Source of the DNA: Manduca sexta
Lineage: Eukaryota; Arthropoda; Insecta; Lepidoptera; Sphingidae
Assembly (NCBI RefSeq): GCF_014839805.1
Contig: NC_051135.1
Location: 10,605,291 to 10,669,290 of the forward strand
Length of the DNA stretch: 64,000 nucleotides
Direction of reading: 5' to 3'
Position 1 is the first letter of the stretch, and every line of letters starts with the position of its first letter. A program made the position numbers and the translations under genes. Shown piece by piece: positions 1 to 11,501 of the stretch. The notes below the pieces were generated by a model. That model saw nothing but the letters and a program-made list of their open reading frames with translations, did not search any database and was not told where the DNA came from.

Positions 1-50
1 CTTGAATGTATTATCTAGTTGTTAAAAGTGTTGGCTCGTCATAATCTATA

Positions 51-284
51 TGTATAAAAATGAATCCCTATTTCCCTTGGTCACGCCATCACGCGTGAAC
101 GGCTGGACCGATTTCACTATTTTTTTGTTGTGTTTGTTATTGTCAGGAGAAGGATCTTATGAAAGAAAAAATTAAGCAAGTTAAGCGGAACGTTATAAAA
201 TTTAAGAAAAGTTTATTTCAGCGATTGACAGAATGCACGCTGCAAATTCATAGTTGACAGGACAACGTCTGTCGGGTCAAATAG
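51..284 (+). mobile_element. Helitron-like non-autonomous element (family E), copy 1
   Basis: The body shares long blocks with copies at 5458-5717 (reverse) and 62590-62810: gaatccctatttcccttgg, cacgccatcacgcgtgaacg, and a 3' end gacaggacaacgtctgtcgg. In the 3' end GACAG pairs with CTGTC, giving a small hairpin a few bases before the terminus. The best-preserved copy ends in CTAG followed by T, as Helitrons do. Here the terminal CTAG is mutated to ATAG. The left end runs into AT-rich sequence. No coding capacity. Confidence 0.6.
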
Positions 285-547
285 TATTAAATATTAACTG
301 AAGTTAAATTCTGCAATTGTTGACAAAATACGACCCGTTGTGGCTTTAGATCTATGCACGTTCGTTAAATATTTTGTTATGTAGGTATATCATTTTATTC
401 GACAAAGACATATTCTGATATAGTAATATTACATTAAAATGAAAAATATATTAGACAAGAATAACAAAAGTTAATTAAAACAAAAAATAAATCTAAAAAG
501 CGGTTTTAAAATTCAACCCTCCACTGCGTATTTTTTATTTCACGACC

Positions 548-574
548 GTGTTTATCTCGCAGCGGGATAAACAC
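548..574. repeat. Perfect 9-bp inverted repeat with forkhead-like half sites
   Basis: GTGTTTATC at 548-556 and GATAAACAC at 566-574 are exact reverse complements around a 9-base CpG-containing spacer. TGTTTA and TAAACA resemble forkhead-factor sites. It lies in a stretch (500-720) with more CpG than its surroundings and no recognised repeat. A regulatory role is a guess. Confidence 0.3.
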
Positions 575-584
575 TTCAAATGCA

Positions 585-1350
585 AATCAACCCGTTTCGC
601 GTACACGTGGCGTTTGCGGATTAATTTCGTCTAATAACCACTAATTGTACTTGGTTGCGTTTATTGTAGTCGTGCTTTGGTTATTGTGGTTTGGAGTTTG
701 TCAGATTAAGAAATTGTGGGAAGGGTTGATTGTGATGGTAGAACGCCGTGGAATGGCTGAATTGAGTTCACTATGGATTTGAATGACTGATAGAATTTTT
801 TCGTTGAAGTTAATATGTGTTTTATGTTATTGATAATATGAATGATACTTATTATTTATTTCTTTGCTGGTTTACACATAATATGTGTGCTATAATGCTT
901 TAAGTATGATAAAAAATATTTATTTTTTCTTAATCAAACAAAATGTAATTAACTTTAACATCTGTTGCTAGAAAATAGTTTAGAACAGCTGTGCACAAAA
1001 ACATGATTTTAGTGCATACAAAAATAAATTCTAAATTTATTTATATAAAAGAATAAACTTGGTCAGCTTCGAAATGCATAAGCAAAAAGGCGGGAAAACT
1101 TATGGTACACAAAAAAAAAATGCTCTCTCATTTAGAATTCGTCTCCCCATAGTGTGGAAAATAAAGAGTGTTTTGGCTGCAGCTCTGCCTGGGGAAATAT
1201 GTATGGAATTAAGCTTGTTCGCGAAAACTGGGCGCTGTCGACTTTTTATTAAAACGTATCGTAGTGTTAGAATTTGTTTAAACTTTGTTTATTCAAAATT
1301 GTTTTTGGCTGAGAGGTATTTTTTAGTTACGTGTTATTTTTATTTCTTAT
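585..1350. other. AT-rich DNA without recognised features
   Basis: Nothing is recognised. A 101-codon open frame at 1059-1364 has no recognisable domain, runs into the neighbouring repeat and is probably chance. Confidence 0.5.
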
Positions 1351-1590
1351 ATTGCTTTGAATGACGAGATGAGCTTGCCGTTCACCTGATGGTACGCAAT
1401 ATGACCAGCCGTACACACCATCCAACACCTTGAAATACAAAGTATTGTTTGGTATTCCACTGCGCTCGCCATCCTGAGACATGAGATGATAAGTTTAATT
1501 ATGTCCAGTTATTAGACTGGCTACAATGCAACACAATAGCGACTACATACTGCTGCTTGGCGGCAGAAATAGACATTGCGGTGGTACCTA
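1351..1590 (-). repeat. Family C interspersed repeat, copy 1
   Basis: Contains the family blocks gagcttgccgt, tattccactgcgctcgccat, ttatgtccagt and cggcagaaatagacattgcg, shared with copies at 23.3, 25.7, 31.4, 47.5 and 61.0 kb. Strand is given so that the family reads from its CTGGTGGTAGG end. This copy has lost that end and a piece of the middle. Confidence 0.7.
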
Positions 1591-1694
1591 AACATGGCTG
1601 GCTTTATCCAGCACGATTGATCTGACTTTGGCTCAAGTATGAAGTCTCCCACTTTTGGTATTTCTACTTTAAGACTTAGCATTACTTCTTATAA

Positions 1695-1988
1695 GCGATG
1701 ATAGCCTAGTTGGTTGTGGAACGGACTGCCGAGACGAATGTCCGCAGGTTCAAATCTCAAAGGCAACACACCTCTGACTTTTTTAAAATGATGTGTGTTT
1801 TCTTTGTGAATTATCGCTTGCTTTTACGGTGCAAGAAAACATCGTGAGGAAATCTGCATATTTGAGAAGTTCTCTATAGGCATTTTGAGGGTTTGTGAAG
1901 TCTACCAGTCCGCATTAGGCCAGCGTGGTGGTCTAAGGCATAATCCCTCAGTATATAGTATATAATACGGAACTGATATTATTAAAAC
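1695..1988 (+). mobile_element. tRNA-derived SINE-A, copy 1
   Basis: A pol III A-box-like TAGCCTAGTTGG and B-box GGTTCAAATC head are followed by the family body (aaaacatcgtgaggaaa, ctaggccagcgtggtgg) and the 3' end tataatacrgrrctgatatta. About 30 bases just before the 3' end (the gaggcccgtgcccagcagtg block) are missing. Confidence 0.85.
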
Positions 1989-1989
1989 A

Positions 1990-3059
1990 TCTTATGACGT
2001 GATTTGGAGCGTTTTTCCATTATGATCGCTTAATTATTCAAATTTCTAAAGCCTACTTTAAATAATGAGTACACTCATGGCTTACTAAGTTGCTGTACTA
2101 ATGGTAAGTATATAATTAGTTTTATGAATCGTTTGATAAAATCTGTTAGATCAGATTAGTTTCTTGGTAAGTAGCGCGTGATGGTATGACAGTTTCTTTG
2201 TTGTATTGGGCTTTTACATTTGTGGAATATTATAAGTAAAGGACCGTGCATAGTGGGTGTTATGGCAAATAAAAAAACTGTTTAGTAATCGGGTTATAAT
2301 GTCCATTAATAAACTGAGGTAGGTAAGCCAAATTATTTCATAAGAATTGTGATTAGATGTTGCTTGATAATCTCCCTGTACAAAATTATTTCCTGAAATA
2401 ATAGCCCTAGATACTTTATTTAGATTCTATACTTCGTTAAATGATTTGGTCTATTTGTCTTTAAAATTTAACTCAAAGAAATCTTTTCCATCAAACTTCA
2501 TGTATTAGTAAGCAGTAAAAGAGCATAATAATATGCCTTTAACATAGCTTCCAATATACATTTAAATCATAACCCTATCATCATTAATGAAATCATTGTA
2601 TCATACAATTTAGTTGTAATTATGATCGATTGGTTCACGATTTTAATTGGTCGCATTTTATCGATTCGAATTTTATCGTATGCTAGTATCGACGATGAAA
2701 TAAATACTTCAATTATAACATTTTTCGCATTACTAGCGGATATACAGACCAGGGTTTTTATTGTGGTATAGAAGCTTGATTACGTTGTTTGTTTACACTT
2801 ATGTTAAAATAAAACTAGTTTTCGGATTTGATTACGGTTTTTTATAGTTTTAATTTTCTCCCGAAGTTTTGAACTTTGATTCGTAAGATAAGTAATTATG
2901 ACAGTCAATAGTTAGCAGTAAATAAACTATTAATTGACGAGGGCGTTGCATCTATATTATTATATTTAAATAAGATTTATAGCAACTCATGCATTGACTA
3001 GGACGCTTGTGACAACTGAAGAACCAGACAACTTTACATGCTCTCATATTTAGACTGAA
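1990..3059. other. AT-rich DNA, mostly unassigned
   Basis: No gene is recognised. 2805-2875 carries a degraded piece of MITE H (tttcggatttgattacggtt, ttctcccgaagttttga). The rest shows no structure I can name. Confidence 0.5.
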
Positions 3060-3230
3060 GAATGAAGAGACGAACATACAGCTTGTCTTATGGTAAGCAA
3101 TACGACCAGCCGTATAGCAGTATTATAAAAAAAATATTATAAAGCACTACGTAACTCCACTGCCGTCGTCAATCTAAGACTCAAGATATTGTCTCATAAT
3201 GCCCAATAATTACGCTGCTACAATGTCCCT
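3060..3230 (-). repeat. Family C repeat fragment, copy 2
   Basis: Degraded copy recognised by cagcttgt..atggtaagcaatacgaccagccg and the ctacaatgtcc block. It abuts a family D copy with no spacer to speak of, so one probably inserted in, or recombined with, the other. Confidence 0.5.
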
Positions 3231-3248
3231 TAAGCTGACATTGTAGCC

Positions 3249-3435
3249 AGGGTATATTTTATATGCGCCCGGATAGCGACCACCGTACAAAAGGTGTGAA
3301 AGCCCGCCATAGTGGCCCACGTAAGTGTGTCGCGTTCCTGGATCAGTCTGTGTATATCCGGAACCAACAGGCCGGTATAATTTTGTGGACTGCCAAGGGG
3401 CAGTCATCTCAGTCGATATTCCATTAGACCTCTCG
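3249..3435 (+). repeat. Family D interspersed repeat, copy 1
   Basis: Reads ggtatattttatatgcgccc, ggatagcgaccaccgtac, gcccgccatagtggcccac, caacaggccggtataatt and ends near gtcgatattccattagacc. Family D is defined by about ten copies here. The terminal CTGGTGGTAGG is missing in this copy. Confidence 0.7.
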
Positions 3436-4024
3436 CGAGGAGATTCATTACTTTGAATCCCTAACCGCTGGTGGTTTGGGTCTTAAGCTTCGCCATCGGA
3501 AGGTAATTAGTTTTGATATCCATTTAAACTTTTAACATGAATATAAAAATGTAAAAAATCGATCAAAATAAAGAGAAAAAATAAGACAATTAATGAATAG
3601 TACGATGAATATTTGCTGGTCTTCCATAATTCCATAGTGGTTAAAAGGTCAATATAGCGCCATTAGTAGTGATTCTATAAAGTCTACTAAAATAAGTTCC
3701 CGAAGCAAAAAAAGCGAGACCGAACAATTCTAGGTTGCTTTTCCGCACTTTCGCTACAAAAGATAAAAAAAATTATCAAATTACATAATTAATTCGCAAT
3801 GTGACTTGAATTAATTTGTAAAATATTTAACTTCCTGTTCCGTTCCGTTTGCATACATTAAATACATTTAATTTTGTTATTTAATATACTAATTTGAATT
3901 ATTTAACCAGTGTGAGCATTCATTTGTTGTAGTAAATATTTATTTAGATATTTAACTGGTCCGATAAAATTACAGAAGCAATATATTTTTTTATCGACTG
4001 CCGTTGTCTTTTCTTTATATAAAA

Positions 4025-4278
4025 CTAGCTTTTGCTCGCGGCTTCGCCCGCGTGAAGCAGTTTACCGGAATATTTTTTTTTCCGACTTACTTGGTATGTA
4101 TCGTTATATTATGATCTTATTACACAAAATCATTATAAAATGTAGCCTATGTGTTATTCTGATGTATAACCAATATTATTGTAATGTTGCATCCAAATCT
4201 GTGCAGTAGTTATTTCGTGAAAGAGGAACAAACATACGTCCATCCTCACAAACTTTCGCATTTATAATATTAGTAGGA
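4025..4278 (-). mobile_element. Helitron-like non-autonomous element (family G), near-complete copy
   Basis: On the minus strand it begins TCCTACTAATATTATAAATG and ends with a GC-rich hairpin region (gcgggcgaagccgcg) followed by GCTAG. The flanking host bases are A at the 5' side and T at the 3' side, the A/T target of Helitrons, with no target duplication. 254 bp, non-coding. Confidence 0.75.
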
Positions 4279-4929
4279 TTTTTAAAGGAGGTTCATGTTT
4301 AAAAGTCCTTTTGGAAGTCCAAACAATGAAGATGAAGTAGTACTGTGCCTGTCATATTTGTTGCGTTATTTTACCTAATACAGCAATGACTACAGACCTA
4401 GTTGCAGATGCAGTCGATCCAAATTATATAACAAGGAGGTCGCGTCGCTTTACGATAAAATTAATTAATTTATTTTATTTTAATTAAGTATAAATAAAAA
4501 AAACAATCAAAAATATTGTTAAAACATAGAACAAAATAAAACATAGAATAAATAACAAAATCTTTGTCAATTCACTCCAATTCCTTAAGAAGTGACGCCA
4601 TCCCATTTTAAAAAATGGCACATCTTTACATTCTAAAATCCATAAACATTTACTAAAAAAATCACACCGAGAAAACATTTCAAGGTCCTTTGAAGGTTAA
4701 TATCTGAATCCAAAGGACTCCGCGTGCCATACATAAAATTTAACAGATCGTTCGTAAAATCAGCATGAGCGCTGTAGGTCACGTTCAAACATTATCGCAT
4801 TGAAATGTTTCTGACACGATTGGTTAATGTTGCTTTGTTTCCTGCAGCTGTTTTTTATTACAGATATTTATGTTAGAACGATGATAATGAAAGTGTTTTT
4901 TTTTTCTAGTCAAGCCAGTTATTAGATAT

Positions 4930-5127
4930 AATGGTAAACGCTCTTTTTACTGTATTAAACATTAGCAAAAATAATTACAGAATACGATTTTAGATATATT
5001 CACGTGCAACCAGAGAGAATAATAGAATAGTCGCCGCGTGACATATCTTTTCTTCTGCCAGCTTGCCCGCGCAGCCGAATACTTCCGGAAACGCCCGATG
5101 TCATTGGCTAGGATAGCGGCAACAATA
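4930..5127. repeat. Unassigned repeat O, copy 1
   Basis: About 200 bp that matches 12066-12278: ataattacagaatac, acgtgcaaccagagagaata, atagaatagtcgccg, cgcgcagccgaatacttccg, gctaggatagcgg. I do not recognise the family. GC-richer than its surroundings; no intact reading frame. Confidence 0.6.
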
Positions 5128-5316
5128 AATCAGGTTTAATAAATTAGGGATGTTTAAAATGATCAACAATAGATCTACATAAGGGCTTTTTGGATTGTAG
5201 TCGAGGGCCGCCATGGATATATAGGGCCACCGGTCCCCATTTAAGACGGTAGGTACAATATAGTAATTAAAAAAATGGTTTATAACAGTGTAGTTAGTAC
5301 CTATAAGAAGTAACAT

Positions 5317-5333
5317 ATGTGTGTGTGTGTGTC
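5317..5333. repeat. (GT)n microsatellite
   Basis: Short run of GT dinucleotides with one interruption. Confidence 0.8.
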
Positions 5334-5457
5334 TGTGATATTAAAGAAATAATACATTTAACGATTATCTTTTTTCTCCTATACCGAGTACGTACATCGT
5401 AATGGAAAAAAGTTTTTGACCTGATGGCAATTATTTATTTAATATTTTTATTAATTA

Positions 5458-5711
5458 CTAGCGGCCCGACAGACGTTGTCCCTTCTTAACTATGAATTTG
5501 CAGCGCGAATTGTCAATCGCTGACAGTTATTTCAAACAATTGACAGTTATATAAAATTAATATTGTCGTTAAGTTTTCTTAAATTTTCTAATTTTCCGCT
5601 TTTTCTTTCTTAAGAAACTTCTCCTGACAATAACAAACACAACAAAAAAAAAATAGTGAAATCGGTCCAGCCGTTCACGCGTGATGGCGTGACCAAGGGA
5701 AATAGGGATTC

Positions 5712-5717
<6 letters not shown>
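5458..5717 (-). mobile_element. Helitron-like element (family E), copy 2
   Basis: Minus-strand copy. Its 3' end on the minus strand is GGGCCGCTAG followed by T, with the gacagacgttgtcc terminal block just inside. The far end runs into a (TA)n tract at 5718-5744. Confidence 0.7.

Positions 5718-5744
<27 letters not shown>
5718..5744. repeat. (TA)n microsatellite at the Helitron boundary
   Basis: Pure TA run between two oppositely oriented family E sequences. All three E copies begin next to AT-rich simple sequence. Confidence 0.8.
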
Positions 5745-5765
5745 GATACCAATTTAAATTCAATA

Positions 5766-5812
5766 TTCATAGTTAAGACAGGACAACGTTTTTCGGGTCA
5801 GATAGCATTAAA
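5766..5812 (+). mobile_element. Family E 3'-terminal fragment
   Basis: catagttaagacaggacaac...cgggtcagatag is the 3' terminal piece of family E on the + strand, 20 bases beyond the TA tract that ends the inverted copy at 5458-5717. Confidence 0.55.
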
Positions 5813-6141
5813 TAAAAATGAATGTTACACAGAAAGAACTAGAATTGTCTCTTTCTCTCGTATAAAGAAGCTACCTAGGCGGATCCATAAACAGTTCTAA
5901 TTAGCGTCGTAGATGCCTCCGGGATCTGCCATAAATCTTATTTTGTACGTAAAAAGCCAATTATGATGTCTTCAAAGCTCCTTTCAAAGTAGTTAATTAA
6001 ATTTTCTATGTAAAGTAAGTACAATTAATTATTTTGTAGGAGTAAACATCCTGACTTGAGACTTTTATTGATTTCAGTACTCTTATATTAGTTTCTTCTT
6101 GCGACCTCGCCTGCTTGTAAATCGCAGAATAAAAATACTAT

Positions 6142-6295
6142 TCTGAAATATAACTATTTTTTGGATTTTGTCGCGGTTTTTTATAATTTTCTCCTAAACT
6201 AAAAAAAATGAAAGAATTATAATATAAAAACCGCGTTTATATCCCAAAAATGGTTTTATTTCAATGTCTAACATTCGCGGAAATATAGGAAATTA
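6142..6295. mobile_element. MITE H, copy with inverted arms
   Basis: Left arm aactattttttggattttgtcgcgg and right arm ccgcgtttatatcccaaaaatgg with tttatttcaatgtctaacattcgcg are the two halves of a terminal inverted repeat shared with copies at 13.7, 38.5, 50.7 and 52.7 kb. The centre is much shorter than in the 13.7 kb copy. Confidence 0.6.
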
Positions 6296-6299
6296 TTAA

Positions 6300-8350
6300 C
6301 TCTATTCTGCATTTTCCAGTTATAAAAAATAAGACATGTAAGTACCAATCTAGAATTAAGATTATAAAATAAAAAAAATATTTAGTTTTTTTTACAAATA
6401 GAACGACCGGTAATTTGATTAACTGTACTTGTATTTAAAATATCTTTAGTAAAACATGAATTTCGTATGAATTTATTAATAAAAGAAAACTATAAAGAAA
6501 CCTATTTAAATAACTAATAACATACATTACAGTATTCACCACTAATTACACACCAGCAGTACGAGACCTGGAACGAGGGGTAGGACGTCCTGGAGAAGAT
6601 CACCACAGCGGAGAAGCGAGCCCTAGTTCGTACACAAACCTGCGCCCATCTTTAAGGACAGTTCGTTAAATGGAGTTGTTGTGTCAGGGTTTTGAATTTA
6701 TTTTAATAAAACAAAAACAAAAATGATGTATTAAGTAAACCTATATGTTGTAATTCACAATATTATCCTACATGATTTTTCTAAACAAATTTGCTAAGCG
6801 AAAAAACCTTTAAATACACTTTTGAAAATTACCTTCCCGTCATAAAACAAATAATTTCGTAAACAATGTCGACAAATTGCCGTCGGTTAACGAAAAGATC
6901 TCATTTTCCACGACAAAATCATTTTACAGTACGCCATAACAGGTTGAGACTTGAAAGCCGTCTCATTTTACTGCAAATAATGTGCCGTTAGCGTCACTTA
7001 AACACATACTTTGTGCATACGACAATAATGATTCACATAACGCACCGACACAATTGAAAGTTTGTTGAGATACCATGCTACCTTTTATCGTTGGAAAGGA
7101 AAACCTAACTCCTATTCCGACGTTATAGAGTAGACTTTTTTCCAAGCAAGAGGAACGTGTAAATTAGTTTTTCTGCAAGCCGCTTAAACCTCAAACCGCA
7201 GACACCTGGTCGACACGAAATTATTACATCGAATACTGCATGCGTACGTTATATTCGTATAGCGGTATTGTTTAAGCAAATTTTAAATGGCCGTATTTTA
7301 CCATAGAAATTGGGAGAATTTTTAGAATGTGTTGAATTTTATGGTATTTATTTTGAGTAATATTCGGTTACCCGAGAATTAGGTGCACTGTTATTTTCGT
7401 TATTTTACATTCTAGCACGCTATATAATCGTGCATTATTGTTTACGCGGAAATGCAATCTTTCGTTTTATGGCCAGTTCTTTTGTATCAAAGAGGCTGTC
7501 ATCACATTAGCATTATCCACTAAATCTGTGTGTGAACCGATGCGTTTCAACCTGAGACCATGCCACGTTGGTTATTGCGTTTCATACATCATTAAAACTG
7601 CTAAGTGTTAAACATCTCCCTCAAGCCATTTATTACTCTAAAAACTATTATTCTTTTAGTTTTTTTTAGTTTTTATGACTGATTATTACCTACAGGTGTC
7701 GCTTTTATCATAATTCGTCGGGTGAAATGCTTATTGATTTAAGCGGCATTTCCTATCGAAATATTTACTTATCTAGGTTCTAAGAGACATAAAAATGTGA
7801 TGATTCTAATGTGTCTAAAACACACGCACTCTCGATTTTTATCCCTAAAGAAGAAGTCAGAGGCGTAACTGGTGCACTCACTTTTTGCTGGTGTATTCCG
7901 TCCTAAGATGTGATAAGCCTTTCGATAGATATATAAAAAAGGCATATGTGTAAAAAGTAAATTACCCTTTCACACGTGTTATAGAAAACAGTTTTTTAAT
8001 TCCCTCTATATATTAGAAAGGTTTATAAGACACATTTACTTGCCTACCCTCAGTAAAAAAAATGCATTTATTTACACTCTTCATGCGGACGAAATCAATC
8101 CAAAAAAGAGATTTTTTTTAAATAATGCATGTTCTGTCCACTCCACGTCCGTTGAGGATAATAATGCAGCGAAATTCACTGGAGAGCAGATTTAATGCAC
8201 CATATTGAAAACTGTCTAGACCGCGTTGAAACATTATATGGTTAGCAGCAACTTCCGTTAGCTAGTCAACTATACCTATATATAGACGGTTTAAAGGCAA
8301 TTGTCTTAAGAGACATTCTTTTGTCGAAAAATTTTAATTATGTTAAAAAA
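6300..8350. other. AT-rich DNA without recognised genes
   Basis: I see no splice-linked coding exon and no repeat that I can name. 6540-6660 is slightly GC-richer and has no long open frame. Confidence 0.45.
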
Positions 8351-8351
8351 A

Positions 8352-8450
8352 CATAAAAAAAGTGCTGATTTTAAATAAGTATGCAACTTAGAGTCGCAGA
8401 AAATGTCGTTAATTCAATTAGCCTTTTAACCGCCGATATTTATTATTTCT
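8352..8450 (+). repeat. Unassigned repeat N, copy 1
   Basis: tgctgattttaaataagtatg, acttagagtcgcag, aatgtcg and accgccgatat match 62820-62915 in the same order. Family unknown. Confidence 0.45.
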
Positions 8451-8624
8451 GGTGTAAATCAAAAAAATTAAGCAATGTCGATGATATTGTTAGACTTGAT
8501 TGGTTTTATTGCCTCTTCTGGACTTAGCAACGCCATTGATTCTAGCTGCTTGTATATTATGAAAATCTTTTGGCTCATACTATTGGTTTTTTTTTTAGTA
8601 TAGGGGGCAAAGGAGTGTACGATT

Positions 8625-8702
8625 TACCCGATGGTAAGTGATTACCGCCGCCCATAAATATCCGCAATACTAGGGGCATTGAGATGTATTGCCAGTCTTC
8701 AG
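8625..8702 (-). repeat. Family F repeat fragment
   Basis: cccgatggtaagtgattacc-gccgcccata resembles a common lepidopteran dispersed repeat. It shares its CTGATGGTAAG-type end with families C and D. Strand follows the same convention as C and D. Confidence 0.45.
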
Positions 8703-9393
8703 TTTTGAATACGCTTTTTGAAGGTCACCGGGGTGTATGATTATTTTGTTGAAAGCAGTTTGAAATTGAAAATGAGTTCCGAAAGCCAATAGAGGTTCGT
8801 AACCCTGATCTACTTCTTCTATGTATCTGTTCTTCCCATTAGAGATCATGTATGCATGACGATGCACCACTACGTGATTTTCTATGTTATCATTTGGATG
8901 TAAATAAAAGAGGTTATATATTTTGCTATACATTTTTATACAACTCATTAACATTTCCCCCTCCTAAAGATAAAATCATGCTATCATAAATTCAATAATC
9001 ATCCAAGACGTCTAGCACTGCGCTTGTACCTTAAATCTCATTACTGGGATTACAATATTTAACTTTTAAGATGACAAGGGCATTTTCGATTTCCACACCT
9101 CAGTAAAGTATTGGACTGCGTTTGCAAACTTAAATATGATAGTCCCAATTCCGTGCCCGTTTTCCAATCCCTGAAGAGAACAACCCAGTCGTATTCCTAG
9201 TTGAACTCTCTGTAATTTATAACTGGTAGTTCGCAGGTGTAACTTTTCGCTTCGGGACCGCAGGTTACAATACCGTCTCTATAATGAATTTTGAGGTACG
9301 GCGAAATAGCGGGTAACTAATTTTAATTTTCTGCGAATTGTGGAGTATTATTTACAGTAGTGTAAATATATAATTAATAAATAATTGCTGGTG

Positions 9394-9460
9394 AAAGCCG
9401 AAAGTCCGGTGTTTGTATACGCCGGCCCTACCAGGCTAACAAACACACAGGTAAAAAAAA
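9394..9460 (+). mobile_element. 67-bp poly(A)-ended retro-insertion
   Basis: Flanked by a 13-bp target duplication, ataattgctggtg (9381-9393) and ataattgccggtg (9461-9473), with one mismatch. It ends in A8. This is what LINE machinery leaves when it inserts a 5'-truncated LINE, SINE or small RNA. The source (ccggtgtttgtatacgccgg, accaggctaac) is not recognised. The target was the end of a family D repeat. Confidence 0.6.
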
Positions 9461-9864
9461 ATAATTGCCGGTGGTAGGACCTTATCTAAAAATTCAGACT
9501 AATTTTAATTTGATTCGTTTGAAGTTAAATCCAAAAACTGGATTGAAATTTGGCTAGCCATGCCATATATTATGGTATTGCACATTTAAAGATCTCTGCT
9601 AACAAGAATTGGGTTCAAGAATTGAATTACAAGGTATGACTTAATGCTTGGAAAAGTATCCAGTTTATAATGATAAAATTCTTAATCACACTACGGAGAA
9701 TCTTCTAGAATCTTTGTTTGTCATGTTCATAAGAATTTTGCATGTTCGCGTTGTAACGGTGTGGATAAATTGTAGTTTCTCGCAACTAGAAGTGGAATAA
9801 CTGTACGCGCGTTGTCTGACCCAGAGCGTCTACTTTAGCTTGCAATATTTTTTTTTACAGCACG

Positions 9865-9998
9865 GTTAATTGACCCAACTGCATCTGATGGTCGTGGAAT
9901 AGGGTCCCATAGAATGTCGACACATAAGAGATGATTACCCCTCAGCAGTCGATACAATTATGCCGGCCTGTTGGAACCGGATATACACAATACAATTC
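9865..9998 (-). repeat. Family D repeat fragment, copy 2
   Basis: Minus-strand copy: catctgatggtcgtgg, gggtcccatagaatgtcgac, caattatgccggcctgttgg, aaccggatatacaca. Confidence 0.6.
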
Positions 9999-10071
9999 GA
10001 GACAAAAAGACAATAGTTTTGAATCGGATGTAAATTGAATTAAATAAGACATTACTAGTAAGGTAGTTCTT

Positions 10072-10135
10072 TGATCTAGTTGCAGTGCATGATCTCGGGA
10101 CTAAGAGGTTTCGGGTTCGAATTCTGGGTCAGGTA
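10072..10135 (+). mobile_element. tRNA-derived SINE head, family Q
   Basis: tgatctagttgcagtgc (A-box-like) and gggttcgaattctggg (B-box) lie 40 bases apart. A related minus-strand copy is at 55500-55600. Not a functional tRNA gene: no cloverleaf pairing is evident. Confidence 0.4.
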
Positions 10136-10228
10136 ATATTTTTGAATGATTTCTAAGAACTGCTTCAGTAGCGTTGCTTTATTGCATGCGCAGTACGACA
10201 TCGTATTAAGATCACGGGTATTCCCAGG

Positions 10229-10281
10229 TCGCGCAGTGATATTGGTTTTTTTTCTCCGTTGATACTGAGAAAAAACCCAAT
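10229..10281. repeat. Long imperfect inverted repeat made of SINE-B-like sequence
   Basis: cgcgcagtgatattgg-T8-ctc is answered by gag-A6-cccaatataactgcgcg, about 26 bp per arm with a 10-base loop (cgttgatact). The arms resemble the SINE-B segment after its B-box, so this looks like two SINE-B pieces joined head to head. Confidence 0.5.
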
Positions 10282-10731
10282 ATAACTGCGCGACTGCTGC
10301 TACAAGCTGATAGCCAGGAGAGAAGTAGGCACGAATCGGGTTATAAGGAGACAACACCACTGATAGACATTCATCTAATTTGGCATATTTGGCTCTTATA
10401 TAATATTATGTACAGAGATTTAATGTAACCTTATTTGAATACAGGGTCATTTTGGCATCGCGTTACTAAACGAAAGCGTATATTATTAATCTTTTTTAAA
10501 ATAACACTTTATAATAAGCTACTCGTAGAAGTAAAAAAGTCAAAGTTTCACATAAAATAAATATCATCCAAAATTTATCTTATTTTACGCGCTTTTATGC
10601 AACTATTAAATAAAAATAAAATAAAATGCTTTGTTCATCACGTAGGTGAACATAGTTGCACTTATGATAAGTCAAGGTACATGAGAATATTTAATTATTA
10701 CTTAATTAAATTAGCTTACACATCCAACTAG

Positions 10732-11022
10732 GCGATGGCCTAGTTGGGTGTGGAACGGACTGCCAAGACGAATGTCCGCAGGTTCAAATCCCAAGGGCAC
10801 ACACCTCTGACTTTGCTAAAAATCATGTGGTGAACGGTGAAGGCAAACATCGTGAGAAAACCTGCACATCCGAGAAGTTCTCTATAGGAATTTCGAAGGT
10901 GTGTGAAGTCTACCAATCCGCACTAGGCCAGCGTGGTTGGACTAAGGCCTAATCCCTCTCAGTAGTAGAGGAGGCCCGTGCTCAGCAGTGGGCAAGTATA
11001 TAATACAGGGCTGATATTATTA
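10732..11022 (+). mobile_element. tRNA-derived SINE-A, copy 2
   Basis: Near full-length: ggcctagttgggtgtggaac, B-box ggttcaaatcccaagg, ctgcacatccgagaagttct, 3' end gtatataatacagggctgat. It sits inside MITE J copy 1 and so is younger than it. Confidence 0.9.
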
Positions 11023-11089
11023 AATTAGCTTATATAAACAAAGACAATTTATATTGAAAATAAAATAAATTAAAAATATACTTAGTAAA

Positions 11090-11200
11090 CGACGAAGCCA
11101 GCTCGGGCTGGTAGGGAAGAAGAAATAAAATGATGTATATATGTATTTTTAAATAAGCAATAAGGGAGAAACGCGTCGCGATCCTCACCGGTGATAACAA
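11090..11200 (+). repeat. Unassigned repeat K, copy 1
   Basis: cgcgtcgcgatcctcaccgg is found inverted at 26690-26715, and its core again at 39757-39776. The surrounding cgaagccagctcggg and gaaataaaatg also have counterparts near 26750. Family unknown. Confidence 0.45.
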
Positions 11201-11501
11201 TAAAAGCCCTAACCTACTATTACCACTCTAATAGAATTTGTCGCAGCGGCAATATCACACTTTCAGTCAGACATACACTCACGTGGACGCCGTATTCGCA
11301 CGAAACTACAAAATTACAAAAATAACATCCGAGTTTTTGGTACAAACATTATTCATGGATGACTATTAGCTCACTGTTAGCACAGGTAAACGAGTATGTG
11401 GTTTCATTTATTAACGCAATGTCGAAATGACCTTACCTGACAGGCCTTACTTCAGTCCACATTTGATTAGAAAAAAGAATTACACGTGATCAAGTCAATC
11501 A

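Larger units (their letters stand above)
10443..11452 (+). mobile_element. MITE J, copy 1 (split by later insertions)
   Basis: The outer ends are inverted repeats: GGTCATTTTGGCATCGCG at 10445 and, on the other strand, GGTCATTTCGACATTGCG at the right end; about 22 of 26 positions agree. Inner blocks (cacttyataataag, aaataaatatcaa, actttcagtcaga, cgcactaaactacaaaa-like, tggtttcatttatta) match 48205-48540 and 58157-58525. The middle (about 10590-11200) is later insertions, including a SINE-A. No transposase; family not recognised. Confidence 0.6.
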
